From NCBI GenBank assembly GCA_944326735.1, contig CALVFC010000087.1:1-6412 (forward strand): a stretch of DNA of 6,412 bases, given 5' to 3'. Position numbers and translations under genes: made by a program. This document shows positions 1 to 6,405 of the stretch, in pieces. Numbering within the stretch: the first letter of the stretch is position 1; each line of letters begins with the position of its first letter. A model generated the notes under the pieces. It saw only the letters and a list, made by a program, of their open reading frames with translations. It was not told the origin of the DNA and made no database searches. The DNA comes from an uncultured Limosilactobacillus sp. (GTDB taxonomy: Bacteria > Bacillota > Bacilli > Lactobacillales > Lactobacillaceae).

Positions 1-1
1 A

Positions 2-631
<630 letters not shown>

Positions 632-696
632 TGTTGTCGACAGTCAATCATACCAATCAATTGTCTAATTCAATTAAAATCTCACTCCTAAATTAA

Positions 697-724
697 TTGG
701 AGAGTTTCAGAAATCCCTCTCCAA
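697..724. repeat. Perfect 8-bp inverted repeat in the convergent gap
   Basis: TTGGAGAG at 697-704 is followed by its exact reverse complement CTCTCCAA at 717-724, with a 12-base loop. It lies between the end of aguA and the main terminator. It has no T-tract on the + strand; on the minus strand it is followed by an AT-rich stretch (TTAATTT). It could be a 3' end stabilising stem for the aguA mRNA or a back-up terminator for the regulator transcript. Confidence 0.5.
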
Positions 725-726
725 AC

Positions 727-771
727 AAAAGATCCCCATATTCGGCAATAACCGGATATGAGGATCTTTTT
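727..771. terminator. Bidirectional rho-independent terminator between aguA and the rpiR-type gene
   Basis: AAAAGATCC at 727-735 pairs with GGATCTTTT at 762-770 after one mismatch, and CATAT plus CGG continue the stem towards a loop at 746-751. The stem carries an A-tract on the left and a T-tract on the right, so it can act for transcripts arriving from both sides: aguA on the + strand and the regulator gene on the minus strand. Confidence 0.88.
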
Positions 772-774
772 GCA

Positions 775-1581
775 TTAATGACGTTTTACTTGTTTGAAGT
801 TGAAATCGCGGCCACCGTAGGATTCAATGTACTGGTACAAAATGAGTTCCATGATGGCAATTACGGAAATTCGTGAACCAATGTCGGTGTGGTTGACGGT
901 GATTTCATCAGTAAACAGGTAAAAATTGATATCACTGAGGTTTTGGATGGTGTTATTGTCAGCGCCCGTAATGGAGACCACCATTGGTGATATTCCTTGA
1001 CGAATTAATTTATTGATGAGCTGAACAAATTCGGCGTTTTCCCCATTGAAACTCATGATAAAGACTAATGAATTATCGTTAATCTGCTGTTCAGCTAGCC
1101 GCCGGTAGTCCTTATCCTGGGGAAAGACCACGTTAAAACCAGACATTGCATACAGGTACTGAATGTATTCCGTTAGGTGCTTCGTCGTGTCCTTGGAAAA
1201 GAGGAAAATATCGGGATGGTCGGCCAATTTATCGGCGATCCGTTTTAGTTGGTCATCCTTCAGAACCCGGATCGTTTCTTCAATGTTCTTCGTGTATTCT
1301 TCACGATAGCTGGTTTGCGGGACAGTAAAGGGGTTACTGGTTTCTTCACTATGGTTGATCAGGGTAAACTTAACCACGGTGGTGAATTCACTGTAGCCAG
1401 AAAAACCTAACTTACGGACGAATCGTAAAAAGGTGGCAGTGGAAACGAAACAGAGTGAAGCGACTTCCCGAATGCTCTTCCCATTTATTTCATCCATGTT
1501 TTTGACAACAAAGTCAAAGAGCTTATGTTCGTTTCCGGAGAGCTCCTTTAGGTGTGGGCCTACGATGTCAAAGAAATTCAT
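775..1581 (-). CDS. RpiR-family transcriptional regulator (HTH plus SIS domain)
   Basis: This 268-residue protein has the two-domain layout of RpiR regulators. An N-terminal helix-turn-helix (about residues 1-75, core SIREVASLCFVSTATFLRFV from residue 36, then RKLGFSGYSEF) binds DNA. A SIS domain (about 110-252) in this family usually senses phosphosugars. The SIS domain is recognisable by SFNGENAEF at 177-185, equivalent to the usual SxSGxTxE loop, but the first glycine-rich loop of typical SIS domains is replaced by FSKDTTKH, so the ligand may not be a standard sugar phosphate. The start is supported by AAGGAG at 1590-1595, which overlaps the stop codon of the upstream agmatine deiminase paralogue; the genes are 12 bases apart and probably translationally coupled. 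By context it may regulate agmatine genes; that is inference. Known agmatine regulators of enterococci and lactococci are of another (LuxR-like) type. Confidence 0.9.
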   Translation of the reverse strand: MNFFDIVGPHLKELSGNEHKLFDFVVKNMDEINGKSIREVASLCFVSTATFLRFVRKLGFSGYSEFTTVVKFTLINHSEETSNPFTVPQTSYREEYTKNIEETIRVLKDDQLKRIADKLADHPDIFLFSKDTTKHLTEYIQYLYAMSGFNVVFPQDKDYRRLAEQQINDNSLVFIMSFNGENAEFVQLINKLIRQGISPMVVSITGADNNTIQNLSDINFYLFTDEITVNHTDIGSRISVIAIMELILYQYIESYGGRDFNFKQVKRH

Positions 1582-1593
1582 GCGATCAACTCC

Positions 1594-2682
1594 TTATAAT
1601 CTCGGCAAACTGTTGACAATGGTATGAAGCCCACCGCCACCAATGAGCACTTCACGAACCGGGAAGCCGATAACTTGGCGGTCAGGGAATAGTTTAGTGA
1701 GTTGTTCACGGGCAACTTGGTCTTGTGGATCGTTGAAGGTTGGGAAGATAATTGCCCCGTTGATGGTGATGAAGTTAACGTAAGTTGCCGTTAGCCGTTG
1801 CCCGATTGACCGGGGCATCAGGCCATGAACCAGATCGATGCCTTCTGATTCTTCCTTCGTCAGGAGTTGCTTGGCTGGAACGTGGAGCTTATGGATCTTG
1901 AAGTGGCGCCCGTTAGCGTCTGTTGCTTTGCTCAGAATATTGTAGGCAGCAGTACATTCCTCATATAGGGGATCATCCTGGTCATCTGTCCAGGTTAATA
2001 CTAATTCGCCGGGCTTGACGAAGTTGATCATGTTGTCAATATCGCCACCAGTTTCGTCTAAGAAGTAGCCATGCTGGAGCCAGATCACCTTTTTGGCACC
2101 GAGGTATTCTTTCAGAACCGATTCCATGAATTCTTTGGTCATTCCGGTGTTCCGGTCTTCCGCCAGTAGGACATCTTCAGTCGTAATAATTGTTCCTTCG
2201 CCATCGGTCAGGACGGAACAACCCTCAAGAATGACGTCACTGGAGTAGTAATCAAGTTGGGCCAGGTCAGCTACCTTAACTGCTAGTTGGTTATCCTTAT
2301 CCCATGGGAAGTAGAGACCATCGACAAGGCCGCCCCAAGCGTTGAATTCAAAGTTGACTGCCCGAACAATTTTGTTTTGGTGGACGTAGATTGGCAGAAC
2401 GTCCTTGGCCCAGGCGTCGTCACTACTCATTTCGACTACTTGGGCAATGCCGGCGAGCTTGTCCTTAGCGTTCTTATACTGATCCTGGTTGACCAGCATC
2501 GTGACGGGCTGAAATTGACTAATAGTTTTAGCAAGGGCGGTGAAAGTCTTTTGTACTGGTTTACCGCCGTTGCGCCAATTATCCTGTCGCTCTGGCCAGA
2601 TCATGAACGACCGTTGCTGAGTGTTAAACTCGGCGGCCATTTTAAAGTGGTCCCGCTTAGGCGTCGAATTTTCGATTAGCAT
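1594..2682 (-). CDS. aguA: Agmatine deiminase paralogue lacking catalytic Cys and His (predicted pseudoenzyme)
   Basis: At 362 residues this is a full-length member of the agmatine deiminase (peptidylarginine deiminase-like) family, with conserved family segments such as FMIWPERQDNWRNGGKPVQ (27-45), FNAWGGLVDGLYFPWD (113-128) and KEESEGIDLVHGLMPR (276-291). Key active-site positions are changed. The nucleophilic Cys of [11 protein letters not shown] is Thr354 (GGGGLHTIVNS). The catalytic His of NGHVDN is Asp214 (GGDIDN). [11 protein letters not shown] has become GCSVLTDGEGT, and NDAWxRDxGP has become DDAWAKDVLP. The Glu of LEG (153) and both Asp residues (89, 216) remain. Deiminase activity is therefore unlikely, although the frame is open and the gene has a good AAGGAG site at 2694-2699 and a promoter. 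It heads an operon with the RpiR-type regulator. Possible roles are a regulatory subunit, an agmatine-binding sensor, or a protein with a new reaction. Family membership is certain; loss of activity is inferred from residues. Confidence 0.93.
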   Translation of the reverse strand: MLIENSTPKRDHFKMAAEFNTQQRSFMIWPERQDNWRNGGKPVQKTFTALAKTISQFQPVTMLVNQDQYKNAKDKLAGIAQVVEMSSDDAWAKDVLPIYVHQNKIVRAVNFEFNAWGGLVDGLYFPWDKDNQLAVKVADLAQLDYYSSDVILEGCSVLTDGEGTIITTEDVLLAEDRNTGMTKEFMESVLKEYLGAKKVIWLQHGYFLDETGGDIDNMINFVKPGELVLTWTDDQDDPLYEECTAAYNILSKATDANGRHFKIHKLHVPAKQLLTKEESEGIDLVHGLMPRSIGQRLTATYVNFITINGAIIFPTFNDPQDQVAREQLTKLFPDRQVIGFPVREVLIGGGGLHTIVNSLPRL

Positions 2683-2717
2683 ATTTTCTGATGCTCCTTG
2701 TCGTAATGAATACCTTT

Positions 2718-2723
2718 ATTATA
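2718..2723 (-). promoter_or_regulatory. Probable -10 box of the aguA paralogue / rpiR operon
   Basis: On the minus strand the consensus hexamer TATAAT lies 35 bases before the start codon at 2682, leaving room for a leader of about 28 bases that contains AAGGAG. No good -35 box is seen at 17-18 bases; that position falls in the T-tract of the preceding terminator. A weak -35 box would fit a promoter that needs an activator. Confidence 0.55.
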
Positions 2724-2737
2724 CAGTAATTCCAACG

Positions 2738-2783
2738 AAAAAGATCCCGGTCAGCGCTTGAATGGAAGCGTTAACCGGGATCT
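2738..2783 (-). terminator. Rho-independent terminator of the dipeptidase gene
   Basis: AGATCCCGGT at 2742-2751 is the exact reverse complement of ACCGGGATCT at 2774-2783; after a 3-base internal mismatch the stem continues with CGCTT (2755-2759) against AAGCG (2766-2770), closing a 6-base loop. Read on the minus strand it is followed by a T-run (2738-2741), 17 bases after the dipeptidase stop codon. It separates that transcript from the next minus-strand operon. Confidence 0.9.
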
Positions 2784-2799
2784 GATATTTAGTGTTGGA

Positions 2800-4236
2800 T
2801 TACAGGTTCTTATCCATGATGAAGGTCAGCTTAGACAGTCCGAGACCCTTCATAATTAATTGACTCATCAACTTCTTTGTCCGCTTAGCCATTTCGGCAA
2901 CCATCTGGTGAGTTTGGTCACTTAAGTATGCACAAGCATCCTTATCGTTCATGCCGTCAACCTTTGGGGCAACCTCGTTAACCCACCGATAGAAGTATTC
3001 CCGGGAGTCCTTCAGGTAGTTCAGGTCATCCTGGGCAAATTCAGCATGGTGTGATTCAACGATCATGGAAAGTGCCCGGTACATCCAGTAAGCACTCTTC
3101 AGGTCCATGTTCAATTCCTTTGGTGTTTCCCGGTAGCTGACGTCAACATCATCGGCATTACCGAAGAATGGTACGTATGGGGTAAAGGTTGGAATTCCCC
3201 AGCTCATCCACATAATGGTTGAGGCTGCTTCTGGAAGATCTGGCCGTACTTGGAGAACATGGGAGTTCTGCGTCCGGTTTAACGAAATTGGCCGGAAGAG
3301 GTGACGAGTTTGTTCGTCGCCATCATGGCCCAGCGGATCATAAGGGGTGCCTTGGTAGTGACTACTCAAAACCTTTTGGACATCAACCAGGGTGATCTTC
3401 TTATTGGTCCGCATGATGAATGGCAAGTCGAAGTCTAGTGGATCCATGTCAATGCTTGGGTTCATCAACTTGTGGCCATACCATTGCCGTGGCGTGTTGT
3501 AGTGTTGATCAAAGACATCTGCCGTACCAAAAATGTGACGGAAATCCCAGCCATGCTTGTCTGGGTTCAGATTATTCTTGGCAACGAAGTCTTGAATGCC
3601 ATCTGACCACATAAAGTTGTCGGGGTCGTCAAAGTTAACTTGTTGGATAGCAACCCGGTTACCAGTGACGGCGTAAGCATCATCCGGAATGCGTTCCGCA
3701 ACCCAGTGGTGACCAGTAACAATTTCCATGTACCAGACATCGTTCTTGTCGGAGAAGATAACCCCATTACCTTCCGCAGAACCGTACTTCGCAATGAGGG
3801 AGCCTAAGTAACGAACCCCATCGCGGGCACTGTCAATAAATGGAAGGGTAGCCGCAACGATTAGGTCTTCGTTAATTCCAGATTCAGTGTTCAGGGGGTC
3901 GCAAGCCAGGACGCGTTCATTAGCGTAAACACTTTCGGTGGCACTCATACCGACATTCTTTTCGTTGAAGCCACTTTCGTCAAAGGTTCCTTCAGTCTTG
4001 TAATTAACGTTTGGTGTTCCTTGGTAACGATAGCCATCCGCTGGCCGGTCAACCACGCACTTGTTGAGGTATGCCTTTACCTGGTTAAGGTGGTTATGAT
4101 AGGCCGGGTAAGTAACAAAACGGGTTGGATTTAGTGGCCCAAACGTGTCATCGTTCCGCGCAGCCATTGTTGAACCATCGATAGTTGCTTTCTTACCAAC
4201 TAAAACAGTGGTACAAGCTGATAGATTTTTCTTCAT
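2800..4236 (-). CDS. pepD: C69-family dipeptidase (PepD type)
   Basis: This is a cytoplasmic dipeptidase of the N-terminal nucleophile hydrolase superfamily (family C69), which cleaves a broad range of dipeptides at the end of casein or peptide breakdown in lactobacilli. The 478 residues match the usual length of about 470. The N-terminus SACTTVLVGKKATIDGST (6-23) contains Cys8, the expected nucleophile exposed by autocatalytic removal of the short propeptide, followed by MAARNDD (24-30), which is typical of the family. There is no signal peptide. The ATG at 4234-4236 has GAAAGG at 4248-4253 with an 11-base spacing; an upstream ATG within the leader is out of frame. The gene lies 83 bases after a protease gene on the same strand without a convincing terminator between them, so read-through from the upstream pair is possible, and it ends at its own strong terminator. 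Lactobacilli often have several PepD paralogues; which one this is cannot be told. Confidence 0.94.
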   Translation of the reverse strand: MKKNLSACTTVLVGKKATIDGSTMAARNDDTFGPLNPTRFVTYPAYHNHLNQVKAYLNKCVVDRPADGYRYQGTPNVNYKTEGTFDESGFNEKNVGMSATESVYANERVLACDPLNTESGINEDLIVAATLPFIDSARDGVRYLGSLIAKYGSAEGNGVIFSDKNDVWYMEIVTGHHWVAERIPDDAYAVTGNRVAIQQVNFDDPDNFMWSDGIQDFVAKNNLNPDKHGWDFRHIFGTADVFDQHYNTPRQWYGHKLMNPSIDMDPLDFDLPFIMRTNKKITLVDVQKVLSSHYQGTPYDPLGHDGDEQTRHLFRPISLNRTQNSHVLQVRPDLPEAASTIMWMSWGIPTFTPYVPFFGNADDVDVSYRETPKELNMDLKSAYWMYRALSMIVESHHAEFAQDDLNYLKDSREYFYRWVNEVAPKVDGMNDKDACAYLSDQTHQMVAEMAKRTKKLMSQLIMKGLGLSKLTFIMDKNL

Positions 4237-4295
4237 TAAATTCAGAACCTTTCATTATATTGAACATTATTCTTACATTTATAGTTTAAGCTTGT

Positions 4296-4323
4296 TTAAT
4301 TTGACGATCAACGGGCAAATTAA
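4296..4323 (-). repeat. AT-rich inverted repeat at the 3' end of the M50-type protease gene
   Basis: TTAATTTG at 4296-4303 is perfectly complementary to CAAATTAA at 4316-4323, with a 12-base loop; the repeat includes the stop codon of the protease gene. On the minus strand it is not followed by a T-tract, so it would be a weak terminator at most. The rest of the 83-base gap shows no convincing terminator and no promoter with two good boxes; a TATAAA lies at 4278-4283 and a TATAAT lies too near the dipeptidase RBS to serve it. Confidence 0.35.
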
Positions 4324-5048
4324 CGCAGCTGTTTCACTAGCATTAGGATACCAATCCACCCTAAATTACATGCTAAGGCAAAAGCCATGATTAAGTAGAT
4401 CGTCATCATAATTGCCATTAGTTTCATGTGAAACACCTGCGGATCCATTGCCATGGTCAGAACTAGTGTTACTAACAGGATCACGACAATTAACGTCCCC
4501 ACACCCATTAGTGAGTTTTGAAAGTCAGCCCCACTGAGGTCAAACCCACCGACACTGATATTGAAGGTGAGAAATAGCCACAGCAATAGTCGCCACCAAC
4601 TTATGGGGGCCGATCCCCATACGGGCAATGTCAGATCAACGAGAATAAAGGGACACAGCCAGTTAGTAACAATCCACAGCACCAACGTACACCCAAACAG
4701 GGGCGCAATCCCAATGAAAAAGTTACCCATCCGTTGGTACCAATTATGGTTGTTCCAGGCATGGTTGACCACGCCTAATCCGGTATCACTAGGGTCACGG
4801 GGATTAGGAATGTGGAGCAAGGTCACGTGGTTGATATGGTGACCAAAGATGACGGAAATGATTAGGTGGCTCAGTTCGTGGATGACTACACCAATACCAC
4901 CAATCAAGGCTTGCGATCGTGGTCCCCATAGGTTAACAACCCGTTGCTTGGCTTGGCGACCAGTTAATGATAAACAGGTACCCAGGAGAGCGGGAACCAA
5001 AATGGCGTACAAGCCGATTTGCTCCAGGAAGAAGAGAAAGTTATTCAT
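4320..5048 (-). CDS. Membrane metalloprotease of M50 (site-2-protease-like) type
   Basis: The 242-residue product is strongly hydrophobic, with about six possible membrane segments. One carries the zinc motif HELSH (residues 57-61) in the stretch GGIGVVIHELSHLIISVIFG. A later segment holds DLSGADFQNS, whose Asp175 could be the third zinc ligand as in site-2 proteases. Such enzymes cut membrane-bound substrates inside or near the bilayer; the target here is unknown. Start choice: ATG at 5046-5048 overlaps the upstream deacylase gene by 8 bases (ATGAATAA), which suits translational coupling, and gives an N-terminus that enters a membrane segment at once. An in-frame ATG at 5073-5075 would add nine residues. 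Neither has a clear Shine-Dalgarno sequence. A related non-peptidase membrane protein is a lesser alternative, given the weak third-ligand evidence. Confidence 0.75.
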   Translation of the reverse strand: MNNFLFFLEQIGLYAILVPALLGTCLSLTGRQAKQRVVNLWGPRSQALIGGIGVVIHELSHLIISVIFGHHINHVTLLHIPNPRDPSDTGLGVVNHAWNNHNWYQRMGNFFIGIAPLFGCTLVLWIVTNWLCPFILVDLTLPVWGSAPISWWRLLLWLFLTFNISVGGFDLSGADFQNSLMGVGTLIVVILLVTLVLTMAMDPQVFHMKLMAIMMTIYLIMAFALACNLGWIGILMLVKQLR

Positions 5049-5550
5049 GCTGTTCAAGGTCAGCAAACTGGGCATGCACTAGCTTGGCAAGGCCATCAGC
5101 TTGTAGCTTGACGGAGCGACCAATCTTACCAGAGGACACGTAAATTTCACCCTGTTGGTGCGCAGTTTCTGAGATAAAGATGGGGAACTGGTGCTTTTCA
5201 TAAATGCCGACAGGGGTATTGGCCCCATGAACGTACCCGGTTGTTTTGACCAGTTTCTTCAATGGAATCATGTCGACTTTCTTGTTACCAGAAACTTTAG
5301 CTAGCTTCTTTTCATCCAGGTGGGTGTCAATTGGGACAACCCCAACTAGTGGGCCGGTCACGTTTCCAGACAACACCAGCGTCTTGTAAATGTGGTGTTC
5401 ATCGACTCCTGTATGGTCAACCGTCATTGTCCGCACATCGCCATCCTGGTGGGTAGGGAACTCAGCCTGCTCATACGGGATTTTATTTTTATCCAGAATT
5501 TGTTCGACTTGGGTCTTCTTTAACTTACCTTTTTTATTTTTCTTGCTCAT
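5041..5550 (-). CDS. ybaK: YbaK/EbsC-family aminoacyl-tRNA deacylase (Cys-tRNA(Pro) deacylase)
   Basis: This 169-residue protein belongs to the YbaK/ProX editing-domain family, which frees mischarged cysteine from tRNA(Pro) in trans of prolyl-tRNA synthetase. Supporting features are a lysine-rich start (2-12), a YKTLVL segment with the family's key lysine (Lys56), a VVPIDTHLDEKKLAK helix region (71-85), and GYVHGANTPVGI (105-116), the GxxxP-G loop typical of the fold. Length fits the single-domain family (about 155-170). The ATG at 5548-5550 is preceded by AAGGAG at 5560-5565, which lies inside an inverted repeat. Its last codons overlap the start of the protease gene, so the two are almost certainly one operon. 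The exact mischarged tRNA it edits is not provable from sequence; the family includes related specificities. Confidence 0.92.
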   Translation of the reverse strand: MSKKNKKGKLKKTQVEQILDKNKIPYEQAEFPTHQDGDVRTMTVDHTGVDEHHIYKTLVLSGNVTGPLVGVVPIDTHLDEKKLAKVSGNKKVDMIPLKKLVKTTGYVHGANTPVGIYEKHQFPIFISETAHQQGEIYVSSGKIGRSVKLQADGLAKLVHAQFADLEQHE

Positions 5551-5551
5551 T

Positions 5552-5570
5552 GTAAAAAGCTCCTTTTTAC
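5552..5570 (-). promoter_or_regulatory. ybaK: Hairpin enclosing the ybaK Shine-Dalgarno sequence
   Basis: GTAAAAAG and CTTTTTAC form a perfect 8-bp inverted repeat (5552-5559 and 5563-5570) with a 3-base loop, directly before the start codon. In the minus-strand mRNA the AAGGAG site spans the 5' arm and the loop, so the fold would hide part of it. The stem is AT-rich and of low stability, which would make a block temperature- or factor-sensitive. Confidence 0.45.
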
Positions 5571-5571
5571 T

Positions 5572-5606
5572 CTGGGACGAACCAATTTATTTTAAAAAGG
5601 TCCCAA
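5572..5606 (-). promoter_or_regulatory. ybaK: GC-rich stem in the ybaK leader, possible pseudoknot with the ribosome binding site
   Basis: TGGGAC at 5573-5578 and GTCCCA at 5600-5605 are exact reverse complements, extendable by one G-U pair, in otherwise AT-rich sequence. In minus-strand RNA the loop would begin with CTTTTT, complementary to the AAAAAG just before and within the ybaK ribosome binding site (5563-5568), which would allow an H-type pseudoknot. Whether the transcript starts far enough upstream to include this is unknown; no clear ybaK promoter was found. Confidence 0.3.
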
Positions 5607-5619
5607 TTTTAAATAGGTC

Positions 5620-5628
5620 TGTTATACT
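5620..5628 (+). promoter_or_regulatory. Extended -10 promoter of the GntR-type regulator
   Basis: TGTTATACT contains the TGn extension followed by the hexamer TATACT (5623-5628), 45 bases before the ATG at 5674. No consensus -35 is present at 16-18 bases upstream, which is common for extended -10 promoters. Confidence 0.55.
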
Positions 5629-5660
5629 AATACTAGAATTAATAGAGAATAATTACTAGA
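5629..5660 (+). promoter_or_regulatory. Direct repeats AATACTAGA / ATTACTAGA, candidate operator
   Basis: TACTAGA occurs at 5631-5637 and again at 5654-5660, 23 bases apart, between the -10 box and the ribosome binding site of the GntR-type gene. A related TACTA lies at 5625-5629, overlapping the -10. The placement just downstream of the promoter fits an autoregulatory operator, but no binding motif for this regulator is known from the sequence. Confidence 0.3.
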
Positions 5661-5673
5661 GGGAGTACAAAAC

Positions 5674-6405
5674 ATGGCAGATTTAGTATACCGCTCCGTG
5701 ATGCGTGATATAAAACAAAAGATTCTAGCAAATGAATATCAGGGGATGCGGTTACCAGATGAACGGAGCCTCAGTACTAGTTATCACGTTAGTCGGAGTT
5801 CTATTAAACGTGCTTTAGGCGTCCTCGCTCAGCAAGGGATTATCTTTAAGAAGCGGGGGTCTGGAACATTCATTAATCCCCTTTACCTTAAGAACCGTTC
5901 CTTATTCCGGTATGAAGGAAGCAACGTCGGGGTCACCGATAGTTTTAAATTTGGCGACCGCAAGCAAGGCATCCGGCTAATTGATTACCAAGTAGTCCCG
6001 GCCAGTAAAGACCTCCAGCAGGACCTGTTCCTTGATGATAATGACTTTGTTTACAAAATTCGGCGGCTACGGCTGGTTGACGATCAACCGTTCATGATTG
6101 AAACGGGCTATATCCCAATTAAGATTACCCCAACGCTGTCACCGGCGATTGTCAAAAGTTCTATTTTTAATTATCTCGAAAACGCCAAGGGTAAACGGGT
6201 TACTAAATCGTTTATGTCGATCAGTGTGGCACCATCTAAGATTGAGGACCAACGGCTGCTAAAGTTAAAGCCAAACGAACCAGTAGGCATTATGGAAGGG
6301 GTCTTCTTCCTCGACGATGGGACACCGTTTGAAGTATCCAACATGCGTGTGCATTATAAGTACATGAAGTACAGTACCTTCGTTAACCTTGATCAAGAAT
6401 CTTAA
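5674..6405 (+). CDS. GntR-family transcriptional regulator, HutC/UTRA subfamily
   Basis: The 243-residue protein has a GntR winged helix (about residues 4-69), with MRLPDERSLSTSYHVSRSSI (25-44) as the recognition region and RGSGTFI (61-67) as the wing. A UTRA ligand-binding domain follows (about 97-236), with VYKIRRLRLVDDQPFMIETGY (126-146) as its signature strand region. UTRA regulators mostly respond to sugar phosphates or related small molecules and usually repress a nearby uptake or catabolic operon. The ATG at 5674 has AGGGAG at 5660-5665 with an 8-base spacing. It is divergent from the ybaK pair, which is not an obvious target; its real partner may lie beyond the right edge, seven bases past the stop. 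The ligand cannot be assigned. Confidence 0.93.
   Translation: MADLVYRSVMRDIKQKILANEYQGMRLPDERSLSTSYHVSRSSIKRALGVLAQQGIIFKKRGSGTFINPLYLKNRSLFRYEGSNVGVTDSFKFGDRKQGIRLIDYQVVPASKDLQQDLFLDDNDFVYKIRRLRLVDDQPFMIETGYIPIKITPTLSPAIVKSSIFNYLENAKGKRVTKSFMSISVAPSKIEDQRLLKLKPNEPVGIMEGVFFLDDGTPFEVSNMRVHYKYMKYSTFVNLDQES

Noticed and set aside
2287..2679. 130-codon + strand open frame opposite the agmatine deiminase paralogue
   Set aside because: It is antisense to a strongly supported family member, has no RBS, and its translation resembles no protein family.
1594..2682. Agmatine deiminase paralogue as a decaying pseudogene
   Set aside because: No stop, frameshift or truncation is present, and the promoter, RBS and most family motifs are retained; specific active-site replacement fits a pseudoenzyme better.
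2742..2783. Mobile-element inverted repeat
   Set aside because: The long perfect arms sit just after a stop codon with a T-run on the same strand and no transposase or target duplication nearby, so it is a terminator.
3567..3794. 75-codon minus-strand open frame within the dipeptidase gene
   Set aside because: It is an alternate frame of the C69 dipeptidase, without its own start signal.
5073..5075. Upstream in-frame ATG as start of the M50-type protease
   Set aside because: It would lengthen the overlap with ybaK to 35 bases and has no SD; the ATG at 5046-5048 fits coupling better, though it is not excluded.
5571..5640. T-box or other known riboswitch before ybaK
   Set aside because: The GGTGG-type T-box core and other known class signatures are absent; only simple pairings are seen.
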